A DNA stretch of 64,000 nt from contig CAJUGG010000032.1 in the NCBI GenBank assembly GCA_910585995.1, positions 75,011 through 139,010 of the forward strand, read 5' to 3'. The notes below the pieces were generated by a model. That model saw only the letters and a program-made list of their open reading frames with translations. It did not search any database and had not been told where the DNA came from. The DNA comes from an uncultured Lachnospiraceae bacterium (GTDB taxonomy: Bacteria; Bacillota; Clostridia; Lachnospirales; Lachnospiraceae). The position numbers were made by a program, and so were the translations under genes. Shown here in pieces: positions 6,995 through 15,812 of this stretch; position 1 is the stretch's first letter; each line of letters starts with the position of its first letter.

Positions 6995-8302
6995 CTACTG
7001 ATTGACTTTCCAATATCCCTTTCTGTCAGAGCCAATACGTGTGATTTTTTTTGACTCCTTAAGTTCCCTTATAATTCGGCTGATCTTCCTTGTACTAAAA
7101 CCCACTTTTTCGCTTAACCTCTTTGCTGTGATATTGGGTTCTTCTTCCAATATCAAAAGGATCTTAATATCATCGCCATTTTCATTGCCATTTTCATCGC
7201 CATTTTCATCGCCATCTGGTTTCTCCATCCATGAAAACGGAAAAATAACTTTGATAAAATGTTCTGATATTTCAAAAATAGTTTTATCATAGACATTTAA
7301 GATCCGACTCATTCCTGAACCAAGTTGTTCAACCAATCCGACATCTTTAAATACCCGCATCAACTCTCGGTTTCTTGGCATACTACTGCAACTAAAAAAA
7401 TCATCTTTGCTTTGTCCTTGAATCAAACCACCATAAGAGGTAAATTCCATTCGGTCACTAAAGATTTCAAATACCGGAGGTATCTCCCGTGAAAAATCAT
7501 TGTGAACTATCGCATTAATTAAGGCTTCTCGCAGTGGAACTGGTTCCACAAGGTTTTTCTCTATTCGTTTCGTGCTGGTTACTTCTGCCTTTGTAATATT
7601 TTCTATCTTCATTTTTTCCAAAACATAATTCGTTGCCTTAATTAATGAACAATAACCATATTCTTCATTTTCTTTCAGATGAACTTTATCTGTTCCAGCA
7701 TATTTTGCAACCTTTATGGACACACCATTTTCATCGGCCAGCAAATACGCAATATAATTAAATATTCCATCTGGTGTAAGAAGTTCCAGACTATTTGCAA
7801 ATCTATCATTTAATTCTAATCCACGTTCCTGATAATATATTTTTAGTTGTGCAAATGTAAGATCTTGTCTAGGCGAAGGTATATTACGCAATGTAGTGTG
7901 AATCCTTTTTGCATACAATTCATCAATCAGTGCAGTAGACATTGATTGTGTTGATGTTCCCAACCGCATATAACAGCCGTTTGGCGACATCCCTTTGTTC
8001 TTTATATAATATGGTTTTTCGAGACCGCTGGATATGATAATCTTTATAACTGCTGCGTCTTCTATATATTCAGTAACAATGTCAAATAGTCCAAGCGTTG
8101 ACGGCAGAATATTGTTCTTGATTCTGTCAGCAATTTTCAACTGTGTAGCATCCATGTCGGGAATTTCAACCGGATGTCCATCATCGCCAATCCCTATATA
8201 AAGTATTCCGCCTTCACGATTATTCAAAAAGGCTACAATCTCTTTTTCTAACTTATCATTAAGTGACGCTTTTAATTCGACACGGCTGCTCTCCTGCAAC
8301 AA
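6995..8302 (-). CDS. AlbA_2 (Schlafen-type) domain protein with RecG-like C-terminal region
   Basis: A protein of about 435 residues. The N-terminal part (about 1-120) is an AlbA_2 domain (ESSRVELKASL, FLNNREGGILYIGIGDDG). The middle matches the ATP-dependent-helicase-like region of COG2865 proteins (VPLREALINAIVHNDFS, GLVEQLGSGMSRI). The C-terminus is a winged helix (ITAKRLSEKVGFSTRKISRIIRELKE). Such proteins are usually called putative transcriptional regulators; the biochemical role is not established. The start is taken as the TTG at 8300-8302 because AGGAG stands 9 bases upstream; no ATG fits. Near residue 395 is a short repeat of DENG/NENG units encoded by 12-bp tandem repeats. It follows the K+ channel gene and may be co-transcribed with it. 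Confidence 0.8.
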   Translation of the reverse strand: MLQESSRVELKASLNDKLEKEIVAFLNNREGGILYIGIGDDGHPVEIPDMDATQLKIADRIKNNILPSTLGLFDIVTEYIEDAAVIKIIISSGLEKPYYIKNKGMSPNGCYMRLGTSTQSMSTALIDELYAKRIHTTLRNIPSPRQDLTFAQLKIYYQERGLELNDRFANSLELLTPDGIFNYIAYLLADENGVSIKVAKYAGTDKVHLKENEEYGYCSLIKATNYVLEKMKIENITKAEVTSTKRIEKNLVEPVPLREALINAIVHNDFSREIPPVFEIFSDRMEFTSYGGLIQGQSKDDFFSCSSMPRNRELMRVFKDVGLVEQLGSGMSRILNVYDKTIFEISEHFIKVIFPFSWMEKPDGDENGDENGNENGDDIKILLILEEEPNITAKRLSEKVGFSTRKISRIIRELKESKKITRIGSDRKGYWKVNQ

Positions 8303-8363
8303 ATTGCTCTTCTCCTCTCTATCATTTGACTGATCTTTACCTTGCCAATTATCCCCAACACAC

Positions 8364-9944
8364 CTACTCAAGCTCTGCAAAGATGCTCCCCATCAGCTCC
8401 CATGCGGCATCTCGCTCCCGCCTTTGTTCTTCTGTCAGTTCTTCGTAGGGGCACAGCATGGGATGTTGTCTTGCCCCGTCGTCCCGGTAGGGTCCATAAT
8501 TCCAATTATAGAAGAGATAGAAGCGGAGCCATCGCATATGGTCTAATTTGCGGTACATCTCTTTTACTTCTGTGGAATGTATGTTGTTACAATAGGTATC
8601 ATACGCCTGCTTGACCGCGGACGCGGTGACTTCGGTAATCGTCTCATCTTTAAGGAGCACCCTGGTCTTCATCAAAATATGGTCTGCCGCCGCAATCTTG
8701 GACTGCCTGTGGAGATCGTCCAGTTCGTCCCATTCAAGTGTCGGATAAGAGACGGACCTGCGAAACAGCTCATTGATCATAATAGCAGCCTTATTTAATC
8801 CGGTGCGGATAATCTGCTGCGGAGTATAGATATCTTCATTTGTCCCAAAATAGGATACCCCCGGTGCTTTGCGGCTGCTTCTGAGATCAATGCGGCCAGA
8901 GACTTTATAATATTTGTTCAAAGTCCAAAAGATGCTCCATCCTTCCTGCTCATCATCTTCACAGATGATAATGCGGTCCGCCTGCTCCAAAACGGAACGG
9001 TTCTTGGCCCAGCTCTCCTGATGAAAGATCAAAGAATCCCCTGTCCCTGACACCTCATTCAGAGAAAACACTTCTCCCAGATACGGATGCATCGCCAGAA
9101 ATTCCTCTGCATCACCAAAGATATGATACGCCACATGCTGTTCTATGGATATAATATTGGTTAAGATCGCCCGCTCTAAGATGCTTAAGCCATAGTTGCC
9201 AAATCCAATCAGTACAATGGTATTTTCATGGAGGCACAAGGGTTTGGAACGCCAGTACTGTCTGGCACAACATTCATAGCTGTGAAAAAAATTGATATTA
9301 CCAGAGAGTTTGTCCTGCCCGTTCGTCGTCCTTGCATAGACATCCACGGGCAGTTCATGCAGGTTGACGGCCCGGCTGTTCATGCCAATATCATTTTCCT
9401 TCATCAGAAAAATCTTACACTTTGTTCCTGTATGTTTCTTTTTTGCCACGATTCTGTCCGGCGAGGCGCTTAGATAGATACAGGGATAATTGGGGATCTC
9501 GCTCTTGCCGCTTCTTCTTTCGCCGTAGATAATCAATGCATTGACATCTTCTTTATAGATATTGGCCGCAAGCGTATTGGATTCCACGCCATAATCCGCA
9601 AAATAATACCAGTTTTTATGTCTTTGCAGACTGAGCATAAAAAAGGGCAGACCTTCACTGGTAAGAAATGAGACAACCGCTCCGAACAGCATCACCATAA
9701 TACCGGCAGATAAAAACAAAAAGATCATCCCTACCAGATGTCCCAGCGGTGTCACTGGTATCAGATCCCCATATCCTACTGTCGTCAGAGTCACGATAGA
9801 ATACCAAAAGGCATCTCCAAATGTGTGGATTACCGCATCACTGCTGGCAGATTCCGAGTAGAAGAGAATGGTCAAAAGACCCAGATACACCAGTACGATC
9901 ACAATTATGACATACAGATAGGGATGTTTTCTCACTTTTAACAT
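8364..9944 (-). CDS. Two-TM potassium channel with cytoplasmic nucleotide-binding (TrkA-N/RCK-like) region
   Basis: A 526-residue membrane protein. TM1 is at about residues 9-29, then a pore helix and selectivity filter TLTTVGYGD (about 54-62), then TM2 at about 70-93. The long cytoplasmic part contains a Rossmann-type motif IVLIGFGNYG (about residues 243-252), as in RCK/TrkA-N domains that gate K+ channels. The segment between the channel and this motif is less conserved-looking. It starts 9 bp after the stop of the purine permease gene, with no clear ribosome binding site, so translation may depend on coupling. Predicted role: K+ conduction across the cell membrane gated by a nucleotide or by ions. 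Confidence 0.88.
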   Translation of the reverse strand: MLKVRKHPYLYVIIVIVLVYLGLLTILFYSESASSDAVIHTFGDAFWYSIVTLTTVGYGDLIPVTPLGHLVGMIFLFLSAGIMVMLFGAVVSFLTSEGLPFFMLSLQRHKNWYYFADYGVESNTLAANIYKEDVNALIIYGERRSGKSEIPNYPCIYLSASPDRIVAKKKHTGTKCKIFLMKENDIGMNSRAVNLHELPVDVYARTTNGQDKLSGNINFFHSYECCARQYWRSKPLCLHENTIVLIGFGNYGLSILERAILTNIISIEQHVAYHIFGDAEEFLAMHPYLGEVFSLNEVSGTGDSLIFHQESWAKNRSVLEQADRIIICEDDEQEGWSIFWTLNKYYKVSGRIDLRSSRKAPGVSYFGTNEDIYTPQQIIRTGLNKAAIMINELFRRSVSYPTLEWDELDDLHRQSKIAAADHILMKTRVLLKDETITEVTASAVKQAYDTYCNNIHSTEVKEMYRKLDHMRWLRFYLFYNWNYGPYRDDGARQHPMLCPYEELTEEQRRERDAAWELMGSIFAELE

Positions 9945-9953
9945 AACTGATAT

Positions 9954-11312
9954 CTACAGGAAAATATATTTACAGACAAACAATACAGCGAGTACATACA
10001 TCAGCGGTGCGATCTTCTTTGATTTTTTGCAGCATACATTGACTGCCACATAAGAGATCACACCAATCGCGATGCCCTCAGAGATGCTGTATGCCAGCGG
10101 CATGGCGAGCATACACAGATATGCCGGAATCGCCTCCGTCAGATCATCAAAATCCACATGCAGGATCGAAGAGACCATCAGAAATCCCACAAAGATCAGA
10201 GCCGGAGCTGTTGCAAATCCAGGAATCGCCGTGAAGATCGGTGCAAAGAAGATCGATACCAGGAATAAAAGTCCCGTCACCATAGACGCAAGCCCCGTCC
10301 TGGCTCCTGCACCAACTCCCGCGGAACTCTCCACAAACGTCGTGGTTGTGGAAGTACCAAGCACTGCACCTGCGGAAGTGGCGATAGCGTCAGCCAAAAG
10401 CGCCTGCTTGATATTGGGAAGCTTCTCCTCCTCATCCAGCATGTCCGCCTTGGTGGCAACCCCCACCAGCGTCCCGATGGTATCAAACATATCCACAAAT
10501 AAAAACGCCAGCAAGACCACAATGAAATTGGCGATGCTTACCTTGGAAAAATCACCCGCAAAACACTGGCCGAATGTCTTGGAAAGCGCTGAAAAATCAG
10601 TGATGGCAAAGGTCGGATACAGCGAATAAAATCCATTCTCTGCATCGATCTGGTAGATGCCCACCGCTTGACAGAGCATACCCAGAACCCACGTCACCAC
10701 GATCCCGATCAGGATAGAACCCTTTACATTTCTCGCATGGAGCACAGCGATCAAAAGAGTCCCAATGATCGCAAGCACTGCACAGATTCCCAGTGTGTGA
10801 AACTGCGATGCAAAGTTTACATAAGTAGTAAGTGTAGAATCACTGTTTACAATCACATGTCCGCCCTGTAAGCCTACAAATGCGATAAAAAGTCCGATCC
10901 CGGCGCTGACTCCCTTTTTCAGTCCGCTTGGAATGGCATTAAAGACCGCCTCCCGGACACTGGTCAATGATAAAATAATAAACACAATACCTTCTGCAAA
11001 TACCGCCAGCAGCGCCACGCGCCAGTCATAACCGTACGCTCCGCATACCGTAAAAGCAAAGTAAGCATTAAGTCCCATGCCTGGTGCGAGGGCAAACGGA
11101 TAGTTCGCCAGCAGCGCCATCACAGCTGTACCGACAAAGGACGCCAGACAAGTCGCCATCAACACCGCCGTAGCATCCATTCCCGCTGCCGAAAGCATCG
11201 ACGGATTCACTGCGAGGATATAGGCCATCGTCATAAATGTAGTAATGCCGCCTATCACCTCCGTCCGGACATCCGTTTTGTTTTCTCTGAGTTTAAACAG
11301 TCTTTCAATCAT
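9954..11312 (-). CDS. NCS2-family purine permease (AzgA/PbuG type)
   Basis: A 452-residue polytopic membrane protein with about 12-14 hydrophobic segments. Signature stretches of the AzgA branch are visible: ALAPGMGLNAYFAF near residue 75 and GTSTTTTFVESSAGVGAGARTG near residue 320. Members take up adenine, guanine or hypoxanthine by proton symport. A GGGGG ribosome binding site precedes the ATG by about 10 bases. First gene of a leftward group with the K+ channel and probably the AlbA_2 gene. No purine riboswitch is seen upstream. Confidence 0.92.
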   Translation of the reverse strand: MIERLFKLRENKTDVRTEVIGGITTFMTMAYILAVNPSMLSAAGMDATAVLMATCLASFVGTAVMALLANYPFALAPGMGLNAYFAFTVCGAYGYDWRVALLAVFAEGIVFIILSLTSVREAVFNAIPSGLKKGVSAGIGLFIAFVGLQGGHVIVNSDSTLTTYVNFASQFHTLGICAVLAIIGTLLIAVLHARNVKGSILIGIVVTWVLGMLCQAVGIYQIDAENGFYSLYPTFAITDFSALSKTFGQCFAGDFSKVSIANFIVVLLAFLFVDMFDTIGTLVGVATKADMLDEEEKLPNIKQALLADAIATSAGAVLGTSTTTTFVESSAGVGAGARTGLASMVTGLLFLVSIFFAPIFTAIPGFATAPALIFVGFLMVSSILHVDFDDLTEAIPAYLCMLAMPLAYSISEGIAIGVISYVAVNVCCKKSKKIAPLMYVLAVLFVCKYIFL

Positions 11313-11346
11313 ATGGATTTTCCCCCTATTTGGTTTTTATCTTTTT

Positions 11347-11375
11347 ATTTTATCCTTATTTAGTCAGGAAATCAA
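11347..11375 (-). promoter_or_regulatory. Promoter of the purine permease operon
   Basis: On the minus strand, TTGATT (11370-11375) and TAAAAT (11347-11352) are spaced by 17 bp, about 35 bp upstream of the permease start. No operator or riboswitch is recognised around it. Confidence 0.7.
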
Positions 11376-11424
11376 TCTTAACAAAAAAATATCTATAGTA
11401 AAGCTTGGATAAAGAACATAAAAA

Positions 11425-11524
11425 TCAAAAAAGAAAGCTGGTCGGAATTGTTTCCGATAGCCCTCAGTGAAATTACAAAAAGAAATAGCATCTACCTTGG
11501 GCGGGCCGGATGCTATTTCTTTTT
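11425..11524. terminator. Orphan strong hairpin terminator, possibly ending a small RNA
   Basis: A perfect 12-bp stem, AGAAATAGCATC (11481-11492) with GATGCTATTTCT (11509-11520), extends to 16 bp with flanking A and T runs and can terminate in both directions. A weaker stem, TCGGAA with TTCCGA, precedes it near 11440-11456. It stands in a 367-bp divergent gap where neither neighbouring gene ends, so it has no protein gene to terminate. It may end a small non-coding RNA or be a leftover of a lost gene. Confidence 0.6.
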
Positions 11525-11592
11525 ATAATATCTGAAATGTAAATCTTTGACTTTATCCACAGTCCGACTTCCTCATTCTTTCTTAAAAAAAC

Positions 11593-11646
11593 CTAAGAGA
11601 ACCTTAAGATATTTTAGAGATAACTTAGAGATTTCTCTGTTATGAT
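11593..11646 (+). promoter_or_regulatory. Promoter with four direct repeats typical of an OmpR-family response-regulator box
   Basis: Hexamers CTAAGA (11593), TTAAGA (11604), TTAGAG (11614) and TTAGAG (11625) follow one another with steps of 11, 10 and 11 bp, one helical turn each. The last ends exactly 10 bp before the -10 TATGAT (11641-11646), and no -35 consensus exists, since the repeats occupy that place. This is the architecture of promoters activated by OmpR/PhoP-type regulators. It drives the lipoprotein gene at 11680. Confidence 0.75.
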
Positions 11647-11679
11647 GATGAACATAACGAAATAACAGGAGAGGATGAG

Positions 11680-14028
11680 ATGATGAAGAAAAAGTTAAGA
11701 CGAGTAACTGCGTGTTTACTGGTGGGAGCGCTTTTGCTTTTGTAGGGATGTTCTTCCGGAACAGAAGCAGATACCCATGAGGCGGATGCCAAGACAGGGA
11801 TATCTGCAGAGCCAAATGCAGCAGGAGGCGAGAGTGGCTCTGAAAAGACTATGGGACGTTATGTGGAGGAAGAAGTCCCGCTTCCGGACGATCTTACCTA
11901 CAGCGATAACCCCCGCATGTATTTACAAAAACTCAGTACCGGGGAACTGGTCCTGTTAGATCAGACCGCTGGTATGTATCTGTCTTCGGACAATGGAGAG
12001 AGCTGGAGTCCCAAAGAGGCTCCATGGCTTCAGAAATTAAGAGACGCTTATATCATGGATCTGGCTATCGCTTCTGACGGGTCAGTGGCAACCACTTATG
12101 CAATGCCTTCCGAAGAGACAGAAGAATCAGAAGAGGACGGATTTCATCCCGTCAGCCTGTATATATCAGCAGATGGACAAGAGACCCCGCTGGAATCTCC
12201 GGACAGTGAAAAATTTATCCATCGTTTTTCATTTGGAAAAGACAACCGTCTCTATGCCTGCGCTTTAGGCGGCAAGGTGTATGAGATGAACCTGGAAAAC
12301 GGGACGAGTAAACAGATATTTGAGACTGAAGGATTGTCCGATTTTATCTGTTTTACCGATCAGTTTATGATTGATCTGACTTCTGCAGGAGTCTTATTCT
12401 ATGATATGGAAAATGGGATGCTGGTAAATGAAGACCAGGTTCTTGAGGATTTTATCGAGGAACATGTAGGGAATGAGATTGGAAGCTATTCCGATGCCTA
12501 TTGTGTGGTGATGGCAGAAGGAGAAGAATCCAATGTGATCTATTTTGCCTGTGCAGATGGTCTGTACCGACATGTCATCGGCGGCACCACTGTGGAGCAA
12601 ATTATGGAAGGAACATTAAGCTCTATGGGTGATCCCATGATGATGCTGGCAGGCATGGCCGTATTGCCGGACAATGAATTTGTAGTGCTCTATACCAATG
12701 GAAAACTGTATCGCTATGTCTACAACCCGGATATCCCAACCGTACCAGAAGAGCAAGTAAGTATCTACAGCTTAAGGGAAAATTATGCCGTTCGTCAGGC
12801 GGTCAGCCTGTTTCAAAAGCAGCACCCGGAAGTCTATGTCCGGTATGAGATCGGTCTGAATGATGGAAGCGGCATGACTTCAGAAGATGCTATTAAAAAT
12901 CTAAATACCCGGATGATGTCCGGCTCTGGCCCTGATCTTTTGGTATTAGACGGACTGCCCAGGATCTCTTATCAGGAAAAGGGTGTCTTGACAGATCTTA
13001 GTGAGCTTTCTTCAGGTATGACAGGAGAGGACAGCTTATTCCCCAATCTGGTAGAAGCATGCAAAGAGGATGGAAAACTCTGGTATCTGCCTCTTCGCTT
13101 CCGCCTGCCTCTGATCATCGGAGATCCTGACACGATTCAGAAAGTAACAGATCTGGCTTCGCTTGCAGATACCGTGGAAGAATTAAGGGCAGCGAACCCC
13201 GATGGTCTTCTGACAGGGCTAGTGGCAGAGGAAGAAGTCCTGCGTGCTCTGGCCATCAACTGTTCCAAAGCATGGCTAGAGGAAAAGAGCGGCGCGATAG
13301 ATGAACAAGCACTGACAGAATTTTTAACCCAGGCAAAACGAATCTATCAGGCAGAAACCGCCGGGATGGAAGAAAGCGAGTTGGAGGAATATCGGAATCA
13401 TTATGTAAACCGCATGAACTGGAGCGGGGCTATGGATTATTTTGGTTCTGCATCCTCTTCTGCGATCTCCATAGCCATGGGACAGCAAAAGCTGGGCCTT
13501 GGAAGCGTCTATATGATGAACAGCGATTTTAATATGATCACCACCTTGGCGGGACAGGAGGAAAATTTTGACTATAAAGTCTGGCCGGGGCAGATCACAG
13601 ACGGCTTTCTTCCAAAAGCAATGATTGGGATCTCATCGGCATCCCAAAACAACGAACTGGCATTGTCATTTTTCCATTATCTGTATGGAAGAGAAGTACA
13701 AGATATCGAGATGAGTACAGGATTCCCTGTCAATCAGGCTTCTTTTGAAACATTAAAGGATAATCCACGCTCAGATGATGAGGGGATCAGTATCGGAACC
13801 AGCGGGCCGGATGGCACGAGTTTTTCACTGGATATCAAATGGTGCACACCCGAAGATTTTGAGAAGATCAAACAGATGGCAGAGACCGCATCACATGTAT
13901 GTACAGGAGATGCCACCATCGAAGAAGTCGTATATGAGATCGGACAAAAGGCACTGGATGGAGGTACAAGTGTAGAAGATACGGTAAAAGAGATTGTGAA
14001 AAAAGTAGCGATCTATTTAGCAGAATAG
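11680..14028 (+). pseudogene. Propeller-like plus solute-binding-domain lipoprotein, with an amber codon in its lipobox
   Basis: AGGAG precedes the ATG at 11680. The first 21 codons make a signal peptide ending in LLLL; codon 22 is TAG (11743-11745), and the frame continues at once with GCSSGTE and stays open to 14028. The TAG therefore replaces the residue just before the Gly-Cys of the lipobox. Beyond it, residues of the first half contain YLSSDNGESW (a BNR/propeller-type repeat) and WD/propeller-like strands; the second half (about from 12760) resembles an extracellular solute-binding protein (AVSLFQKQHPEVYV, SGSGPDLLVLDGLP). Restarting at the ATG at 11851 would give a 725-residue cytosolic protein. 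TAG is a normal stop elsewhere here, for example at 14026-14028. Either a recent nonsense mutation or a sequencing error. Confidence 0.8.
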
Positions 14029-14131
14029 AAAGGTGGCTGATCAAGTTTCTCATACGCAGGTGAGATATTGCATATAGATTTTTTAAGCAAGTGGGTGTAT
14101 GATAAGTAGATAGAAGGAAGTGAAAGAAGTC

Positions 14132-14902
14132 ATGAACAGTATCTTAATGATTGGCGTCTTTATCGGTGTCGAGATCGTGATGAACCGGTTAGTCAGCCTA
14201 ATCTTCCGTTTTATGAAAAAAAAGCATAATTCCGTTCACCTGCGTTTTACGAGAAGCATCGTCAATGTCCTGATCAGCGTCATCTTGTGCTACAGCCTTT
14301 TGCAGCAGTTTGAGATCACCAGAGATATCAGTAAGGTACTGCTGCAAAGCGGTTCTCTGATGATCGCCATTGCCACGTTTGCCGCGCAGCAGGCCCTGGG
14401 CAATGTGATCAGCGGCATGTCCCTGTCCATATCCAAGCCCTACAATGAAGATGACAAGATCCGGGTCGTCCAGGGCGGCAGCGTGATCGCCGAAGGGATT
14501 GTGAAAGATATCACAATCAGACACACCATCATCCGTCAGTACAACGGAGAATGTTGTATTGTCCCTAACTCCGTGATGGACTCAGCGGTCATTACCAATA
14601 CCAATTTTATTGAAAATGTCGGGAATTTTATAGAGATTGAGATTGGCTATGATGCCGACATCGAAAAAGCCATGCAGATAATGCAGGATATCTGTGTCCA
14701 TCATGAACTCACACTCAATACCGAAGTAAACAAAGTATTTATCAAGACCTACACAGCCAATGGCATCATCTTAAAGACCACCGTCTGGACCCGCAATCTC
14801 GACGACAGCTTCCAGGCCTGCAGCGATATCCGCGTATCCCTGGTAGAACAATTCCGAAAAGAAGGCATTACGATTCCGTATCAGACGGTGACGATTAGCT
14901 GA
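14132..14902 (+). CDS. Small-conductance mechanosensitive channel (MscS family)
   Basis: A 256-residue membrane protein with three N-terminal hydrophobic segments (about 4-22, 43-62, 74-95). The third is the Gly/Ala-rich pore helix continuing into QQALGNVISGMSLSISKPYNEDDKI, the hallmark of MscS. The cytoplasmic beta and alpha/beta domains follow. It releases solutes on hypo-osmotic shock. The ATG at 14132 is preferred, with AAGGAAG about 11 bases upstream; a GTG four codons earlier is possible. It starts about 100 bp after the lipoprotein gene and may be read through from it. Confidence 0.92.
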   Translation: MNSILMIGVFIGVEIVMNRLVSLIFRFMKKKHNSVHLRFTRSIVNVLISVILCYSLLQQFEITRDISKVLLQSGSLMIAIATFAAQQALGNVISGMSLSISKPYNEDDKIRVVQGGSVIAEGIVKDITIRHTIIRQYNGECCIVPNSVMDSAVITNTNFIENVGNFIEIEIGYDADIEKAMQIMQDICVHHELTLNTEVNKVFIKTYTANGIILKTTVWTRNLDDSFQACSDIRVSLVEQFRKEGITIPYQTVTIS

Positions 14903-14907
14903 AAAAC

Positions 14908-14958
14908 AGGTTTGGGCCAGCTGACATCTCTTGTGCGTCAGCTGACCAGTCCTGTCCA
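14908..14958. terminator. Dyad between convergent genes
   Basis: CAGCTGAC (14918-14925) and GTCAGCTG (14937-14944) pair perfectly; outer TTTGG/CCAAA and ACAGG/CCTGT extend the stem with bulges. It lies between the MscS gene and the oppositely oriented HEPN gene. There is no T-run, so terminator function is only likely. Confidence 0.45.
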
Positions 14959-14977
14959 AAACTTCAATTCCAGCTGA

Positions 14978-15382
14978 TTATAACGGCTCATTTATCATAC
15001 TTACATACTCTTCAACCTTCTGCACAAAACATCTTGCATTTTTAAGCTGCTCCTTCGCCTCTGCATGGCTTGCAATATAAAAATCATCATAGTCCGACTT
15101 TTCCCTGCAAAGCGAACTGTCTTTGATAATCAACGACAGGCTCCTGTCCAAAATCTCCGTTTTCAAATATTCCTTCGTAAAAAAGGCTATCACCCCAGAA
15201 TGTTTCGATGAATCAAATCCTTTTAGCGTGTTAGCTGAACGCATAGCATGAAAAACCGCATAATAGGATCTGTTCAATGAAGTTTTGTACTCTCCGATCT
15301 TCAGATTATTCTCCGATGCCAACAGCATTTCCTTTGCCCTCTCCAAACGGTATCCTGCCAGCTCTTTTAAACTGCCCTCCAT
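14978..15382 (-). CDS. HEPN-domain protein paired with a nucleotidyltransferase
   Basis: A 134-residue, mostly helical protein. It has the HEPN RNase-type motif R-x6-H as RSYYAVFH (about residues 38-45), followed by AMRSANTLKG and a long charged helix. The ATG at 15380-15382 is chosen because GGAGGGG stands about 10 bases upstream. It overlaps the 3' end of the nucleotidyltransferase gene by 16 bp. In the family, HEPN and minimal nucleotidyltransferase genes form toxin-antitoxin pairs in which the HEPN protein cleaves RNA and the partner modifies and silences it. Whether this pair is toxic is not shown. Confidence 0.82.
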   Translation of the reverse strand: MEGSLKELAGYRLERAKEMLLASENNLKIGEYKTSLNRSYYAVFHAMRSANTLKGFDSSKHSGVIAFFTKEYLKTEILDRSLSLIIKDSSLCREKSDYDDFYIASHAEAKEQLKNARCFVQKVEEYVSMINEPL

Positions 15383-15696
15383 AAGACAATCCCCTCCTTC
15401 CGAATATTCTGATAAAACGGAAGAACGCTTTCCCATTTCTTCATATTATCTTCCTGAATATCCACAATGGAAAAGACTTTCTCATAGCGCATGTCCAGAT
15501 CTGCCGCCCAACGGATAAAACGCTTTTTTGTCTGATTGTCCATTTCATTTTTTATGATAATGGCGATATCAATATCGCTTTCATATGTCGCTTCATTCCT
15601 CGCCATCGATCCGTATAAAATAATCATGGATATGTTATTTTGGAAAATGCTCGTCAAACCTTCTACCAATTCTTTCCTCATCTTATCCATTAACAT
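15367..15696 (-). CDS. Minimal nucleotidyltransferase (MNT) domain protein
   Basis: A 109-residue protein with the nucleotidyltransferase signature GSMARNEATYESDIDIAI (about residues 30-47), in which GS and DxD form the catalytic core. GGAGG stands 8 bases before the ATG at 15696. It is the first gene of the pair and overlaps the HEPN gene. By family precedent it is the antitoxin that transfers AMP units to the HEPN protein. No promoter is obvious in the 116-bp gap to the right, which holds nothing else recognisable. Confidence 0.85.
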   Translation of the reverse strand: MLMDKMRKELVEGLTSIFQNNISMIILYGSMARNEATYESDIDIAIIIKNEMDNQTKKRFIRWAADLDMRYEKVFSIVDIQEDNMKKWESVLPFYQNIRKEGIVLWRAV

Positions 15697-15812
15697 TATT
15701 TACACCTCCAGAAAAGTCCCATACTTCACAGACATTTTATAGTTTGATTATACCCTGAAGCTTTTCATTTCACAATCAAATATTTTAAACCGTCAATTGG
15801 ATAGAATCCTTG

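Noticed and set aside
7184..7215. CRISPR-like short repeats in the AlbA_2 gene
   Set aside because: The repeats are 12-bp in-frame coding units without spacers.
11313..11400. Purine riboswitch before the NCS2 permease
   Set aside because: No conserved purine-aptamer core or three-way junction could be found between the promoter and the start codon.
11776..11850. Restart codons just after the amber stop that could give a second lipoprotein start
   Set aside because: The ATG triplets here are out of frame, and any restart would lack the signal peptide.
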